From contig NC_061081.1 of NCBI RefSeq assembly GCF_021917145.1, positions 6,253,777 to 6,317,776 on the forward strand: a stretch of DNA of 64,000 bases. The letters run 5' to 3'. Below, piece by piece: positions 1-33,232 of the stretch. Every line of letters starts with the position of its first letter. The stretch's first letter is position 1. The stretch is from Hypomesus transpacificus. Its lineage: Eukaryota; Chordata; Actinopteri; Osmeriformes; Osmeridae. Below the pieces are notes generated by a model, which saw only the letters and a list, made by a program, of their open reading frames with translations, made no database searches and was not told where the DNA came from. The translations under genes were made by a program, and so were the position numbers.

Positions 1-774
1 AGCCTCTAGTCGAGGTTTCATCCATAACAGGAATTTAATGAGAAACTGTACTCTGGGCTAGGATCGGAGTCAGGGAGGGAGAGGTAAGTGAAGCAAGGGG
101 GGGGGGGGTGATGGGGGGTTGTTGAAGGGGTGTTGATGATGTTAGGAATGAGTGCAGAGTGTTAAAGAGAACCAGTGTTAGTCAAAATGCTGCTGATGCC
201 ACTGGAGCTGCTGATAGCTAACATATGGTTGTCCCTGACATGCTGGATCCTCACTGGGTTACACACACACACAATCACACACAATCATGCGTGTACACAC
301 GCACGCACACACACAGACATACATACATGCATGTATACACACACACACACATGCTTGCATGTACACACTCACACTTACACACACCCACGCACGTACACAC
401 TAAATCATACACACAAGTAAAGGCAAGCACACACACACACAAATACCTCATTAACTTACTTTCCTTAAGGCGATGGAAATAACTGAATGTTTCAAAAACA
501 AATTTTAATTTCAGATCAGAGCTTCAGCTCCATCTGTAAACATGTGTTCAGGTCACGAAGTAAAGATGGGTAATTGGTTGATTAATTAACAACAAGAGCT
601 AACATAGCCCCATCATCAATTATTCTATTAGAATCTGGCTGACAGAGCACAGGGAGGGAGACAGAAGCCTTTTCCCAGTCATGAAAACAAACTGACAACA
701 GTGGATCTGTAACACACTACTAAGCCCTGCCTGGGAGGAAGACAAACATTTGTTATTTACCTGATAAGGTTGTA
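1..774. other. Sequence downstream of GALT, no gene seen
   Basis: No coding exon is recognisable. About 261-441 is a degenerate CA/TG-rich microsatellite with interspersed CATGCA steps. The rest (442-774) is ordinary AT-balanced sequence. Short open frames here are only histidine/threonine readings of the CA repeat. Confidence 0.6.
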
Positions 775-780
775 TTTATT
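775..780 (-). terminator. Probable GALT poly(A) signal
   Basis: TTTATT on the plus strand reads AATAAA on the minus strand, about 280 nt past the GALT stop at 1058. That would give a short 3' UTR of roughly 300 nt. It is a hexamer match only; cleavage site and use are inferred. Confidence 0.45.
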
Positions 781-1057
781 TATAACAGTGCAGTCTGGTT
801 GGGGAAAACATTACAGTCTCTCAAAGTCTTTCTGACTTAGCCAGGAGAGCGTTTGTGTGTGTGTGTCTGTTTGTGTGTATGTGTCTCCCTGATATAGGTA
901 GGACTGTGTGCACATCTGTGTGTGTGTGTGTGTGTGTATCGGTGTGCATGAACCTCTCATCCCAGCATCAACATCTCAACGTGTCCACACACACAGTAGA
1001 TTGCATGAACCCCGACCTAAAACCCCTCCACCTCTTCCCACCTCCTCCAGTCTCCCC

Positions 1058-18958
<17,901 letters not shown>

Positions 18959-19494
18959 AGTGACGAACTGTCAAGCTATATGGATTGGCAGGCGCGTGAT
19001 CGTTCCGTTCGATGGATCTGAGTTCCAGACTTCCAGAGTTGGAAGTCTACCTAGTTTGGTGTATTTAGTACGCAATAGTGTTTGAGATATAAAAAACACT
19101 GTGCTAAAAGCTGCTGGCGATATTTATAGCTAACATCTATATTCTCATTTTACTAATTAGATTAGTCAGCAATACATGTGAAAAAGAGCCTACTAAAACC
19201 AGAATAAATACGGTACGTCCCACATACACCCCAATCCACACGGTAGAAATATGCAGCGTACCCGATGTTTCGATAAGGCTCGCTTAGTTTTGCGCGATTC
19301 CGATTGGATACGCGTGGATTAACGCTCACTCTGATTGGCTACATCCCTTTTGTACATGCTCCGTCGGACCAGGAAGGAATTGAGGTTTTATGTATCAAGC
19401 CTACTCCGTTTAGAGCGCGTGTTTATCTGTCGTCTCTCCTCGTCTTAATGTTAGCTTGTCAGTGCGTGGGGGCTGATCAAGATAACTACAAACA
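18959..19494. promoter_or_regulatory. Divergent GALT/SIGMAR1 promoter region
   Basis: Only 536 bp separate the two start codons, which point away from each other, so this interval must contain both 5' UTRs and promoters. Two ATTGG boxes, the inverse of CCAAT (NF-Y-type), lie at 19303-19307 and 19334-19338, about 31 bp apart. They sit in a locally CpG-containing stretch (TTGCGCGATTCCG, ATACGCGTGG). No clear TATA box is seen at the expected place for either gene. Shared control is inferred from geometry. Confidence 0.65.
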
Positions 19495-20622
19495 ATGTCT
19501 TTGATCAATGTAATTTTGAAACTAATAGTGCTTACGGGAGTGTCGGTTTTGATAGTGTTATTCCTGCGGCACTGGATGGACACAAAACAGTACGTTTTCA
19601 CTCAGGAAGATGTTGCCAAATTGGCCAAACAGTATGCAGGTAAGTAAAAAAAAAGGGTATGTTTTGATGTTGATGTAGGCCTAAGCCCCAGTTGTGACAT
19701 GTCATAGCTATTCCTGTAACACTGAAACCGACACAAGCTGGATAGCAAATCCTTATACTATCTAGCTAGCCACATACCGTAGTAAGCTAGTTGAATGATA
19801 AGCATGTCTCCCTGCCTCCACCGGTTTCTCTCTTCCCCCTCCTCCAGGTCAGGACCACGACCAGGCTTTCTCCAAGGTGGTTGTGGAGCTGAGGAGGAAG
19901 TACCCGGGTCACATCCTGCCAGACGAGGACCTCCAGTGGGTGTTTGTGAACGCTGGGGGATGGATGGGCTCCATGTGTCTGCTGCACGCCTCTCTGACGG
20001 AGTACGTGCTGCTTTTTGGCACGGCGGTAGACACAGGAGGACACTCAGGTAGAGACAGGAAACAGGAAATACTTTGGTACCGTCCCTGCCCGGCCATCAT
20101 TCTCTTGGCCCCAGCCAAGAACCACATAACCAGACCAACCTGTTTGTTCGTGTGTGTGCCCTCTCCCTCCCCAGGGCGCTACTGGGCAGAGATCTCAGAC
20201 ACCATCATCTCCGGAACGTTCCGCCAGTGGAAGGAGGGATCTACCAAGAGTGAGATCTACTACCCTGGTAGGATCCACTGACCAGCTAGGCGACACTTCT
20301 CCCCCCCAGTCACACAAGACCTCCCCAACACTGTTGAAATGTGGGAATAGCTTTCTTCAGATAACAACACTGTCTTATTTCTCTCTCTCCAGGTGACACG
20401 ATCGTCCACAGCGTTGGCGAGGCCACGTCAGTGCAGTGGAGCGCGGGCACCTGGATGGTAGAGTACGGCCGTGGCTTCATTCCCTCCACGCTGGGCTTTG
20501 CCCTGGCTGACACCCTCTTCAGCACCCAGGACTTCCTCACACTATTCTACACGGTGCGGGTGTATGCCAAGGGCCTCCTGCTGGAGGCCAGCACCCTGCT
20601 CACTGACACTGGGGTTCTCTGA
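19495..20622 (+). CDS. sigmar1: Sigma non-opioid intracellular receptor 1, 4 exons
   Basis: Known role: ER membrane ligand-regulated chaperone at ER-mitochondria contacts that modulates IP3 receptors and ion channels; its fold resembles fungal C8-C7 sterol isomerase. Exons 19495-19639, 19848-20048, 20175-20267, 20393-20622; every junction is GT-AG in phase 1, giving 222 residues (human 223). One membrane helix is visible at about residues 7-25 ([20 protein letters not shown]), followed by [11 protein letters not shown]. The cupin-like ligand-binding fold includes [33 protein letters not shown] with D124 (human Asp126) and [15 protein letters not shown] with E170 (human Glu172), the two ligand-binding acids. 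The start ATG has A at -3. It is divergent from GALT and in tandem with KATNAL2, whose ATG is about 700 bp downstream. Confidence 0.97.
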
Positions 20623-21323
20623 GGGCAGGGAGGTTGGAGGGGGACAGGGGGTAATACCTCTGGGACATGTTCCATAAGCCAGATCCATGCTGAGGATGTG
20701 TTGTGTTTCAATACCATCAGAACTGTGGAGGGATAAGTGAACGAGATGGGAATCACCTGTCTGGAAGAAAAAATGCTGAAATGTGTTATATGCAGTCAAC
20801 CAACCTGCCCTCCTATCTGCTCCAGTCCATTGTTTAGTGAAATGCCTGGATGTTGTTAGTTTTGGACACTTTAGGGGTGTCTGATAGGGTCCTGTTATCG
20901 TTTGTTTGTCCTGTCCACGTTGACGAACCATAGTCCCACGTCAAACGTAGGTGGTAAACACTAATTCACTTTTTACTTGATTGTAAATTGATACTGAACT
21001 GAATAAAAAGACCATACCAATAAATGTTTTGAGGTATGAAATGTGGCCGTTGTTTTATTTTAGGCGTCACGAATTGTTAATAATGTGTGTATTAAAGAAT
21101 AAAGTATTTTTGTTTGTTTATGAAAGTGTACATATTTAATTTATATAGAATGCAATTTAAATTGAATTATGATGGTTTATAACCATACCAGACGAGATGT
21201 AATGGATCTTGTTAGTCAGAGTTCGGCAGCGAGTAGGGTGCTGCAGCCCTGCTAGACTATCACTGAAGTTACTTTTGCCGTAGATCTCGCAGCAGAGGCA
21301 TACTGCGATCCTCACACAGGACG
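20623..21323 (+). other. SIGMAR1 3' UTR and KATNAL2 upstream region
   Basis: The first part is the likely SIGMAR1 3' UTR. AATAAA hexamers occur at 21002-21007, 21019-21024 and 21098-21103. The remaining roughly 220 bp must contain the KATNAL2 promoter and 5' UTR. No TATA box is obvious. Confidence 0.6.
21002..21024 (+). terminator. Probable SIGMAR1 poly(A) signals
   Basis: Two AATAAA hexamers, 21002-21007 and 21019-21024, followed by a T-rich/GT-rich stretch. They lie about 380 nt after the stop codon. A third AATAAA at 21098 is a possible alternative. Confidence 0.55.
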
Positions 21324-26812
<5,489 letters not shown>

Positions 26813-26819
26813 GAACACA

Positions 26820-26935
26820 CGCGTCCAGAACACACACACAGGCGTACAGAACACACACACGTGTACAGGACACACACACGTGTACAAAACACACACACAC
26901 ATGTACAGAACACACACACGTGTACAGAACACACA
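26820..26935. repeat. CGTGTACAGAACACACACA-type repeat in KATNAL2 3' UTR
   Basis: Five to six copies of a roughly 20-bp unit combining GTACAGAACACA or GTACAAAACACA with CACACG. It begins 8 bp after the KATNAL2 stop codon, so the repeat would be transcribed in the 3' UTR. Confidence 0.8.
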
Positions 26936-27079
26936 CGCATCCTAACCTGGTTCCTCTGGGAGTTTTCCCTTGTATATACTCATGTTCTGTGTATATATAT
27001 TTATAATTATACTGAAGGTGTTCGCAGTTATATTGCAATGCTCAACAACATCACAATGAGCAACACTCAGTTTTGTCAT

Positions 27080-27085
27080 TTTATT
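27080..27085 (-). terminator. Probable HDHD2 poly(A) signal
   Basis: AATAAA on the minus strand (TTTATT on plus), about 380 nt after the HDHD2 stop. It lies 11 bp from the KATNAL2 signal on the other strand and upstream of it in plus coordinates, so the two 3' UTRs would overlap slightly. Confidence 0.55.
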
Positions 27086-27095
27086 AAAACGCAAA

Positions 27096-27101
27096 AATAA
27101 A
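27096..27101 (+). terminator. Probable KATNAL2 poly(A) signal
   Basis: AATAAA about 284 nt after the KATNAL2 stop, followed by a GT/T-containing stretch (GTTCATG, TTGTAGTTTG). It is the only plain AATAAA noticed between the KATNAL2 stop and the HDHD2 coding end. Confidence 0.55.
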
Positions 27102-27462
27102 ATGTTCATGATGCAATATTGTAGTTTGAGACATGATGCATTTCTCATGACAAACACACAAACAGAACCAGCTAGCAGCTAGTCATCAGGCTGGCTGCCC
27201 TGGGACGAAGGTTCTATGAGATGTTGCACTGTTCCGCTGGCCGGAGGACGGGTGTCCTGGAAGTGGAGGTTAGCTGACTGGAGAAGGACAGGTCTGGAGG
27301 TGGAACGGACCTGGTTCTGAGGAGGGCTGTCCTGGAGTTGAAGGTGAGTTGGTATTCTAGAGGGTGGGCTTGTTCGAAGCAGGACAGACGCAGGACGGAA
27401 GCAGTTGAAAGGGAGGGAAAGTTCGAGGCTTAGATGATGCCAGATGATAGTGAGCTGGCCGT

Positions 27463-28880
27463 CTAGACCAGGTGATGAAGGATGTGGTCTACAGCCTGGA
27501 CAAAGTCATCACAGGTCAGATATGGAGGAGGGGAGATCTTCTCATCACCCTCCCTGTATTTACCTGCAGGAGGAGACACAGTTCATAGTCACACATTGTG
27601 TATGTCACAGGACATTGCACAAACACACTGAATATAGAGTCTCTCACCAGTTTTAACAAGGATTCCCATCATGCCAGCCTTCTGGGCACCGCCAACATCG
27701 TCCCGTGCGTCCTATAGAGGCAGAAAAACAGGAAGTGACCAACTGTGCAGTGACTGGACCTCTATAGGGCACAGTGTTACTCCCAGGAAGGGAGGGAGGA
27801 GTGCACATTTCTCGGGGTCTTCAGACGGGGCCCCAGGCGTGAGCAGACCACTCACGTCTCCTATCATGATGGCGTCCTCGGGACTGCAGCCCAGCTCTCG
27901 GAGAGCCTCCAGGAAGAAGCTCTGCTCAGGTTTGCCCACCACCTCCGCCTGCCGCTCCGTGGCGTACTCTAGTCCCGCCACAAACGGACCGGGCCCCAGC
28001 GCCAGCCCGTCCTGCCGGCGGTAGTACCGGGCCTTGTGAATGGCTATGAGGGAGGCGCCCTCCAGAACCAGCCTAAGAGAGGAGGGAGGGAGGGAAGACG
28101 AGAGAGTAAGCAAGAGCTGGATGGATGAAGATGGAGGGAGGAAAAAGAAAACATGGTGATACTCGATCAGGTGAGGTAAGCTACATGGGTAAGAGTTACC
28201 TGAAGGCCTTGTTCAGTGTCTGGTAGTTGAAGTGCTCGGGTGCTAGTCCTATCACCACAGCGTTGGGCTCGGACGTGTCCAGACCTACAATATACACCTT
28301 GTCTGTTATACATTGGATCCTAGCACACACACTAAGATACACACTGCCGCCCTCCTCTCCCAGTCCTAGCCCTCGCCTGAGAAGTCCTCCAGAGCGCTGT
28401 CCTCCACGAGCAGCAGGGGGCGCTCTCTCCTCTGCTCCAGCAGGCGACGTGCCGCGCTCAGTGAGGTGAAGATCTCCCGCTCCTCCAGGTCAAAGTTCAG
28501 CCGCTGCAGCCGCTCCAAGAGGCTCCGCCTACACTCCTTGGTGGTGTTGGTCACAAACTTCACGGCCACTGAGGACTGACGTAACCTGCTGAGCCGAAGA
28601 GGAAGACGACAGCTTCAGCCTCTGTTAGAGGAAGTCAGGGCTAGGATATGTGGTAGGGAGGATAGAGGCTAAATGATAGGGCCTAAGTTATAGGGCTTGG
28701 GATAATAGCATATGGTGAGGGTAAAAGAAAAATGGAGTATGGAGTTAAGGGCATGTGGGTCAGGAGAGGACCAGGTCACCTGCGGAGCGCTTCCTGGGCC
28801 CCCGGAACAGCACAGTCCTCTACATGGAGTGTCCCGCTTAGGTCAATTAGCACCGCCTTTAACGCCCGCCTGCTCGCCAT
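27463..28880 (-). CDS. hdhd2: Haloacid dehalogenase-like hydrolase domain-containing protein 2, 6 exons
   Basis: Known family: HAD superfamily, C2-capped NagD/phosphatase-like branch; the physiological substrate of HDHD2 is not firmly established. Exons in transcript order: 28880-28780, 28585-28377, 28284-28200, 28072-27856, 27711-27648, 27563-27463; 258 residues (human 259). Motif I is D13-L-S-G-T, with the usual second aspartate replaced by serine as in the human protein. Motif II region is KFVTNTTKE. Motif III lysine is K179 in VVGKPE. Motif IV is IGD204-D205 then RDDVGGAQ. The C-terminus [12 protein letters not shown] and HILHHL are family-typical. The ATG is in strong context (GCC before, G after). 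Intron 2 (28376-28285) starts with GC instead of GT: CAG-GCGAGG. The homologous protein fits only with this donor, since read-through meets TAG four codons on. It is convergent with KATNAL2. Confidence 0.95.
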
Positions 28881-31455
28881 GGCAGCACTTTCCTACAGTC
28901 AGAATTTGAATATAAAATCCTAGCCACGGGCATTCCACATAGACCACCTCTACACCAGCCACACATTATAGCAAGGACTATGGACTGATCGCTCCGATAA
29001 TGGCAGCTATTCATTGCTCTGAGAGCAGTTTTCAGGCCTGCTGACAGTACACAGTAAATACTACTTTATTTTGATAATCATAATTCACTTTCTTTATCAT
29101 AATTCACATGACTTTATCATAATTCACATGAGATGGAATAGGATTATCTGTGGTGAGCGGTATCTCTGGTACGATGCCCTGCGTGACGCTACAATACCCG
29201 GAGCTCTTTTACTTATGAATGCTGGATTCTGTCATGTAGTTATAAATCTGGGACAATTAATACTGAGCTCAGCACTGTGAACCCTTATTCAACCAACTGA
29301 ACACTAAATCTGGTTCATGATCTGTACGTAACATTATTGGAGAGATTTTGACATTTTAGTTATTGTGTTGCCAACTGGGAGTGTTATGTGGCATAGATTG
29401 TATCTGTCTGGATTGATCGGAGCCCGGATCAGAGTAGGCCTATATGACTGAAACGGCCAGGACATAAAAGAAAAATACTTAACACATCGCCATGAACACA
29501 TTGAACCAGAAAATCGGCCTGTCTTTTGAAAGTCAAAGCTTGTAGCTAGCTAACGCTAGCTTTAAGTATAACGTTAGCTTGTAGCATAAAACCGACAGAA
29601 CATGTGAAGTTAGTTTGTAGTCGTAAACTTGATGAACCAACGTTAACCAGACTTGAGGGTATGCCGTTCTATGCTACTTGTAAAACATAACCCCGAATTT
29701 AGGTAAGAAGAGCCAGTATTAGTGCTAGAAACATTTCAAAATCAATTGGCGCAAAGTGTCAGGTAGTGCTAGCCAGCCAACTGATAAATAACAGGCAATA
29801 GCAATATATTTCGACGAATGTATGAAGTATTCAAGAAGTGCCAGGAACATTTACTTGCAAACGAGTAAACTATTTGAATGAGCTATTGCTAGCTACCTCT
29901 TCTGGGGCTTCAACTGGCGTGTGTTGTGTTTAGGGTCTTCTGGGAAAGCTGTCTGTAGATATGCCTATTAGTTTTCTTATCGTCTAATGTGAATTGTGAA
30001 ATTGCTTTGAATAGTACGTTAGGCCTACCTACTCGCGAAAATATGTAGCCTAGTACTAGTCACAGTCACTTAGTGGGAGTGACACACGCACACAAATTCA
30101 TACGTACCCACGCACACTCCCCATTATTCGTCCAATATATTAATCATTTAAGACGATTTACAGAATAATCGTTCATTAAAAGAAAAACATATGTAGCCTA
30201 TCTCAATAACAACTCACAGATGGATCATAGTTGCATGTATTTTTGCATTAATCGATTTAATATAGCAGAAAGTATTATCAAAGCTAAAAAACCTCTTTCG
30301 CACGTTGCCAATCCACACCCAAAGCCTCTTTCAGTCACTAATTCTACATCAAAATAACAGTAGGCTATTGCTAAATATTATTCTCTGATGTTTTGCTGTA
30401 ATACAAATGTTACACTCACACATTCCTAACCCCTAGCCAACAATAATAAATGAAAATAATTTGCACTTGTTACCAAACTATTGTCCACTGTAAGCCCCTT
30501 CTCCCGTCGTGTAAAAAGTGCCCTAACTGATCAGGGAAGGACATTCCATCTATCTCCTCGTGTGAAGTCTCCCTAATGCCCCATCATCACTTAAAGTCAC
30601 ACTATCTTGAGCTAAGATTAAGTCACGCTAATCTAAGATAAAACGGCTTTATACCATTAATCCCACCGATAAACATATGGTATTAATTCTGTCAAAAATA
30701 TCCCTTACTTCGTGTATTTAGGTCCAAACTACCGTTAATAAAAACGTTTTCCCAGGACCACTGGCAAACACTGCCTCTAATACGGGCACCAATGGAGATT
30801 ATGAGAAGGGGTTGTTTGTCTGTGCCACGGATCCCCTGGTTCAAATAAATACAGACAAGTTTGTTTCAGACAAACTGTGTGATCATGAAGGAATTAAAGC
30901 ACTGGTCCTTTCAGTTTACAGACGTGTTTACTGCATAGACCTACAAACAATATGTTTGTTGTTTATAAAAGTTAATATGTTAACGTTTATAAAGGTTTAA
31001 AAACAGTTAGTAGCTAATGCTGCCTAATACACACTTCACTTTCCCAATCCCTGTCACGTAGGCCTACTGCATGTTGCCAGAACATTTTAGGTTATACATT
31101 CTTAGGTTCTTGTCCAGATTATGAACTGTTTCAGGCAAACATTGCATGAGATGTAGCAAGGATCGTGAATTAAAGCGTTCCTTTCAGCACATACGTGTTT
31201 ATTAAACAAGTATAAAACATTTATCTTAAAAAATGCGTGTACAGTTTGTGCCTAGTCTTTCACATGTAGCGTAATCCTTATGTTGCATTGGCATCGTTAA
31301 TCATGATCAGTAGCCTACTGATCGTGATGCCCCTATCTCCATCACTGTTTTCTCATCAGTCTCGGTTAATTCTGTCATAAAACTGGACCAGTTATTTCAG
31401 AGTGGCTTTTGGATTTCGGCTCTTGGAAGGTGTCCCGAGTCCATGACTGGAAGGA
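28881..31455. other. Intergenic HDHD2-IER3IP1
   Basis: 2.6 kb without recognisable coding sequence. It holds the HDHD2 promoter side (no TATA seen) and the likely IER3IP1 3' UTR at the right. AT-rich and mostly unique, with few microsatellites compared with the GALT introns. A patch rich in GCTAGC/TTAGCT words lies at about 29545-29600. Confidence 0.6.
31198..31203 (-). terminator. Possible IER3IP1 poly(A) signal
   Basis: TTTATT on plus is AATAAA on minus, about 253 nt beyond the IER3IP1 stop. Hexamer match only. Confidence 0.4.
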
Positions 31456-32137
31456 TCAGCCGAACAGCAGCAGAAGAACGATGCAGACTGAATTCACTAA
31501 AATCAGCGGCACTGAAATCAGACATAGAACATTTAGAATAACCAGTCTGCTTTGTTTTGAAGATGATTTTGCTGTAAGAAGTGAAAATCTTGACGTTGAC
31601 GAATTTATCATACCTCTCATAACAGTTTTGACAGAACGAATCAGGATCAGAAGTTGAGCGTTTATCGATGGGTCATCGCCAAACCCTCCGGTGCCATGTT
31701 GCGCACTCCACCCAACTGATGACAGAGAAGGCTCAGTTAGGTCTAACGACAAGACTGGCTATGTCTAGGACGTGGCACATTTAAACCTTGCTAACTTACA
31801 TGCAACGTAGGGTTTCCGAGATCCTAATTCAATGCATTTTTAGGAAATCTGCAGGAGAACTGTTAGCCCATATCTACTTGTTCCTTACAGCCAAGAAAGC
31901 CTCTATCCAGCTACAAATCTCTGGCTAGCAGCAAACAAGGATGCATTATGTCAGCTATACAAGCTATCTATCTACGGCTTTGATGGCAAATGCAAACAAA
32001 ACACCTTGCCACCTAACACACTTCTCACGTTTACAAACTCGCTTACTTTTGCTAAGGAACCTTTCTTCATGTAACACTGCAACAGCATTGACACAGAGAA
32101 TAGCCGTTTGGATGAGAGTATAGAGTGTGAACGCCAT
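31456..32137 (-). CDS. ier3ip1: Immediate early response 3-interacting protein 1, 3 exons
   Basis: Known role: small ER/early-secretory membrane protein (Yos1-like family) needed for ER-Golgi function; human mutations cause microcephaly, epilepsy and diabetes syndrome. Exons in transcript order: 32137-32047, 31715-31614, 31511-31456; GT-AG and in phase, giving exactly 82 residues as in human. Two hydrophobic segments are visible: MAFTLYTLIQTAILCVNAVA at the N-terminus and PLILVNSVCIVLLLLFG at the extreme C-terminus. Between them is a loop with VLHEERFL, a GGFGDDPSI element and LIRSVKTVMR. The start ATG has A at -3 and G at +4. It is in tandem with SKOR2 (stop about 1.1 kb upstream in transcript sense) and HDHD2 downstream, the same order as at human 18q21. 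Confidence 0.96.
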
Positions 32138-33108
32138 TCTGGCAAATTTGTTTCTCCTCCTTCAGGAGCTCTGACAACTGGAGCATCTGGTGACGACAAT
32201 TTTGTGCGCCCCGAGTTGTATTGCATTTTTATGAATTTATTTTTTCAGACCATAGATGACACAATTTTGGGGCTTGTTTCAGGTCCATTAATCCCTGACT
32301 GCGTTTTAATATAAGTAATGAAGCACATGCGTTCAAATATTATATAGACTTTTTTATTTATCCACATAAATAGTAGAGAAACTACAAGAACATATTTCAA
32401 TACATTTTCATTAACCTTTTTGTAATAATAGCATTATTGATTTTGTGTTTCATGTTAATTTCTCCATTTACATCCTCTAAACAGGGAGACATAAGAGCTT
32501 GAGCTTCAGCGCTCTGAAACATAAATTCAACGCATCATTTTCTTATATACATTCGGTACATATTGTGAGACTACAACCAGGAGGCTGGTTCAGTCAGACT
32601 GAGACAAATACACGCACGCACACACGCACACACACACACATACACACAGGGGTGGGGGGGGATTCACTGTACAGAAACATCATTATCATCATTATCATGT
32701 ATCAAGTAGGAGAGACATCAGACAGCCAAGGTGTGTGTCTGTGTTGGTCCAGGGCAGGGGGACGGGGGTGGAGGGGGTCTAGGACAGTTCATGTTTAGAC
32801 ACGCAGCCGTCTAGTCTCTAACACTGTCTCGTTTTTGGTCCAGAAGGAGCTGATGAGAGCAGGGGTGTAGGCAGGTCCATACGTCACTGGCTCCGTCGGT
32901 CTCTCTCTGGGGAGACGAGGTCACGTTTGTTGTAGTAGTACAAAAAAGTGTCAGATCTTTGAAGCAGAACTGTGTCAGGTGGTTCGAGCAGTGCTGTGCG
33001 TTCTGTACTTTTTCTTCCAGGCTGCACAGCTTCACAGAAACTCTGTGATGAGACCTGGGGGGGAAACACACAAACCCTTCAGAGTCCTGGTCCACCTATA
33101 TCCTGCAC

Positions 33109-33187
<79 letters not shown>

Positions 33188-33232
33188 TACATAAACACTG
33201 CCACACAATATACTACACTGTATACTTACCAT
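32138..33232 (-). other. SKOR2 3' UTR/IER3IP1 upstream interval
   Basis: Contains the IER3IP1 promoter side and the probable SKOR2 3' UTR. A minus-strand AATAAA lies at 32358-32353, about 880 nt beyond the SKOR2 stop. A (TA)n tract (33112-33184) lies close after the stop. A minus-strand frame at 33095-32811 was examined, but no homology was recognised. Confidence 0.5.
33112..33184. repeat. Perfect (TA)n microsatellite in SKOR2 3' UTR
   Basis: About 73 bp of uninterrupted alternating TA, beginning 49 nt downstream of the SKOR2 stop codon. It would be transcribed as an AU repeat if the 3' UTR extends to the signal near 32353. It is self-complementary and can form a cruciform or an RNA hairpin. 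Confidence 0.9.

Noticed and set aside
32811-33095. 94-residue minus frame as a SKOR2 terminal exon
   Set aside because: The exon at 33292-33233 joins in phase and ends in a family-like C-terminus, so this stretch is best seen as 3' UTR. No homology was recognised.
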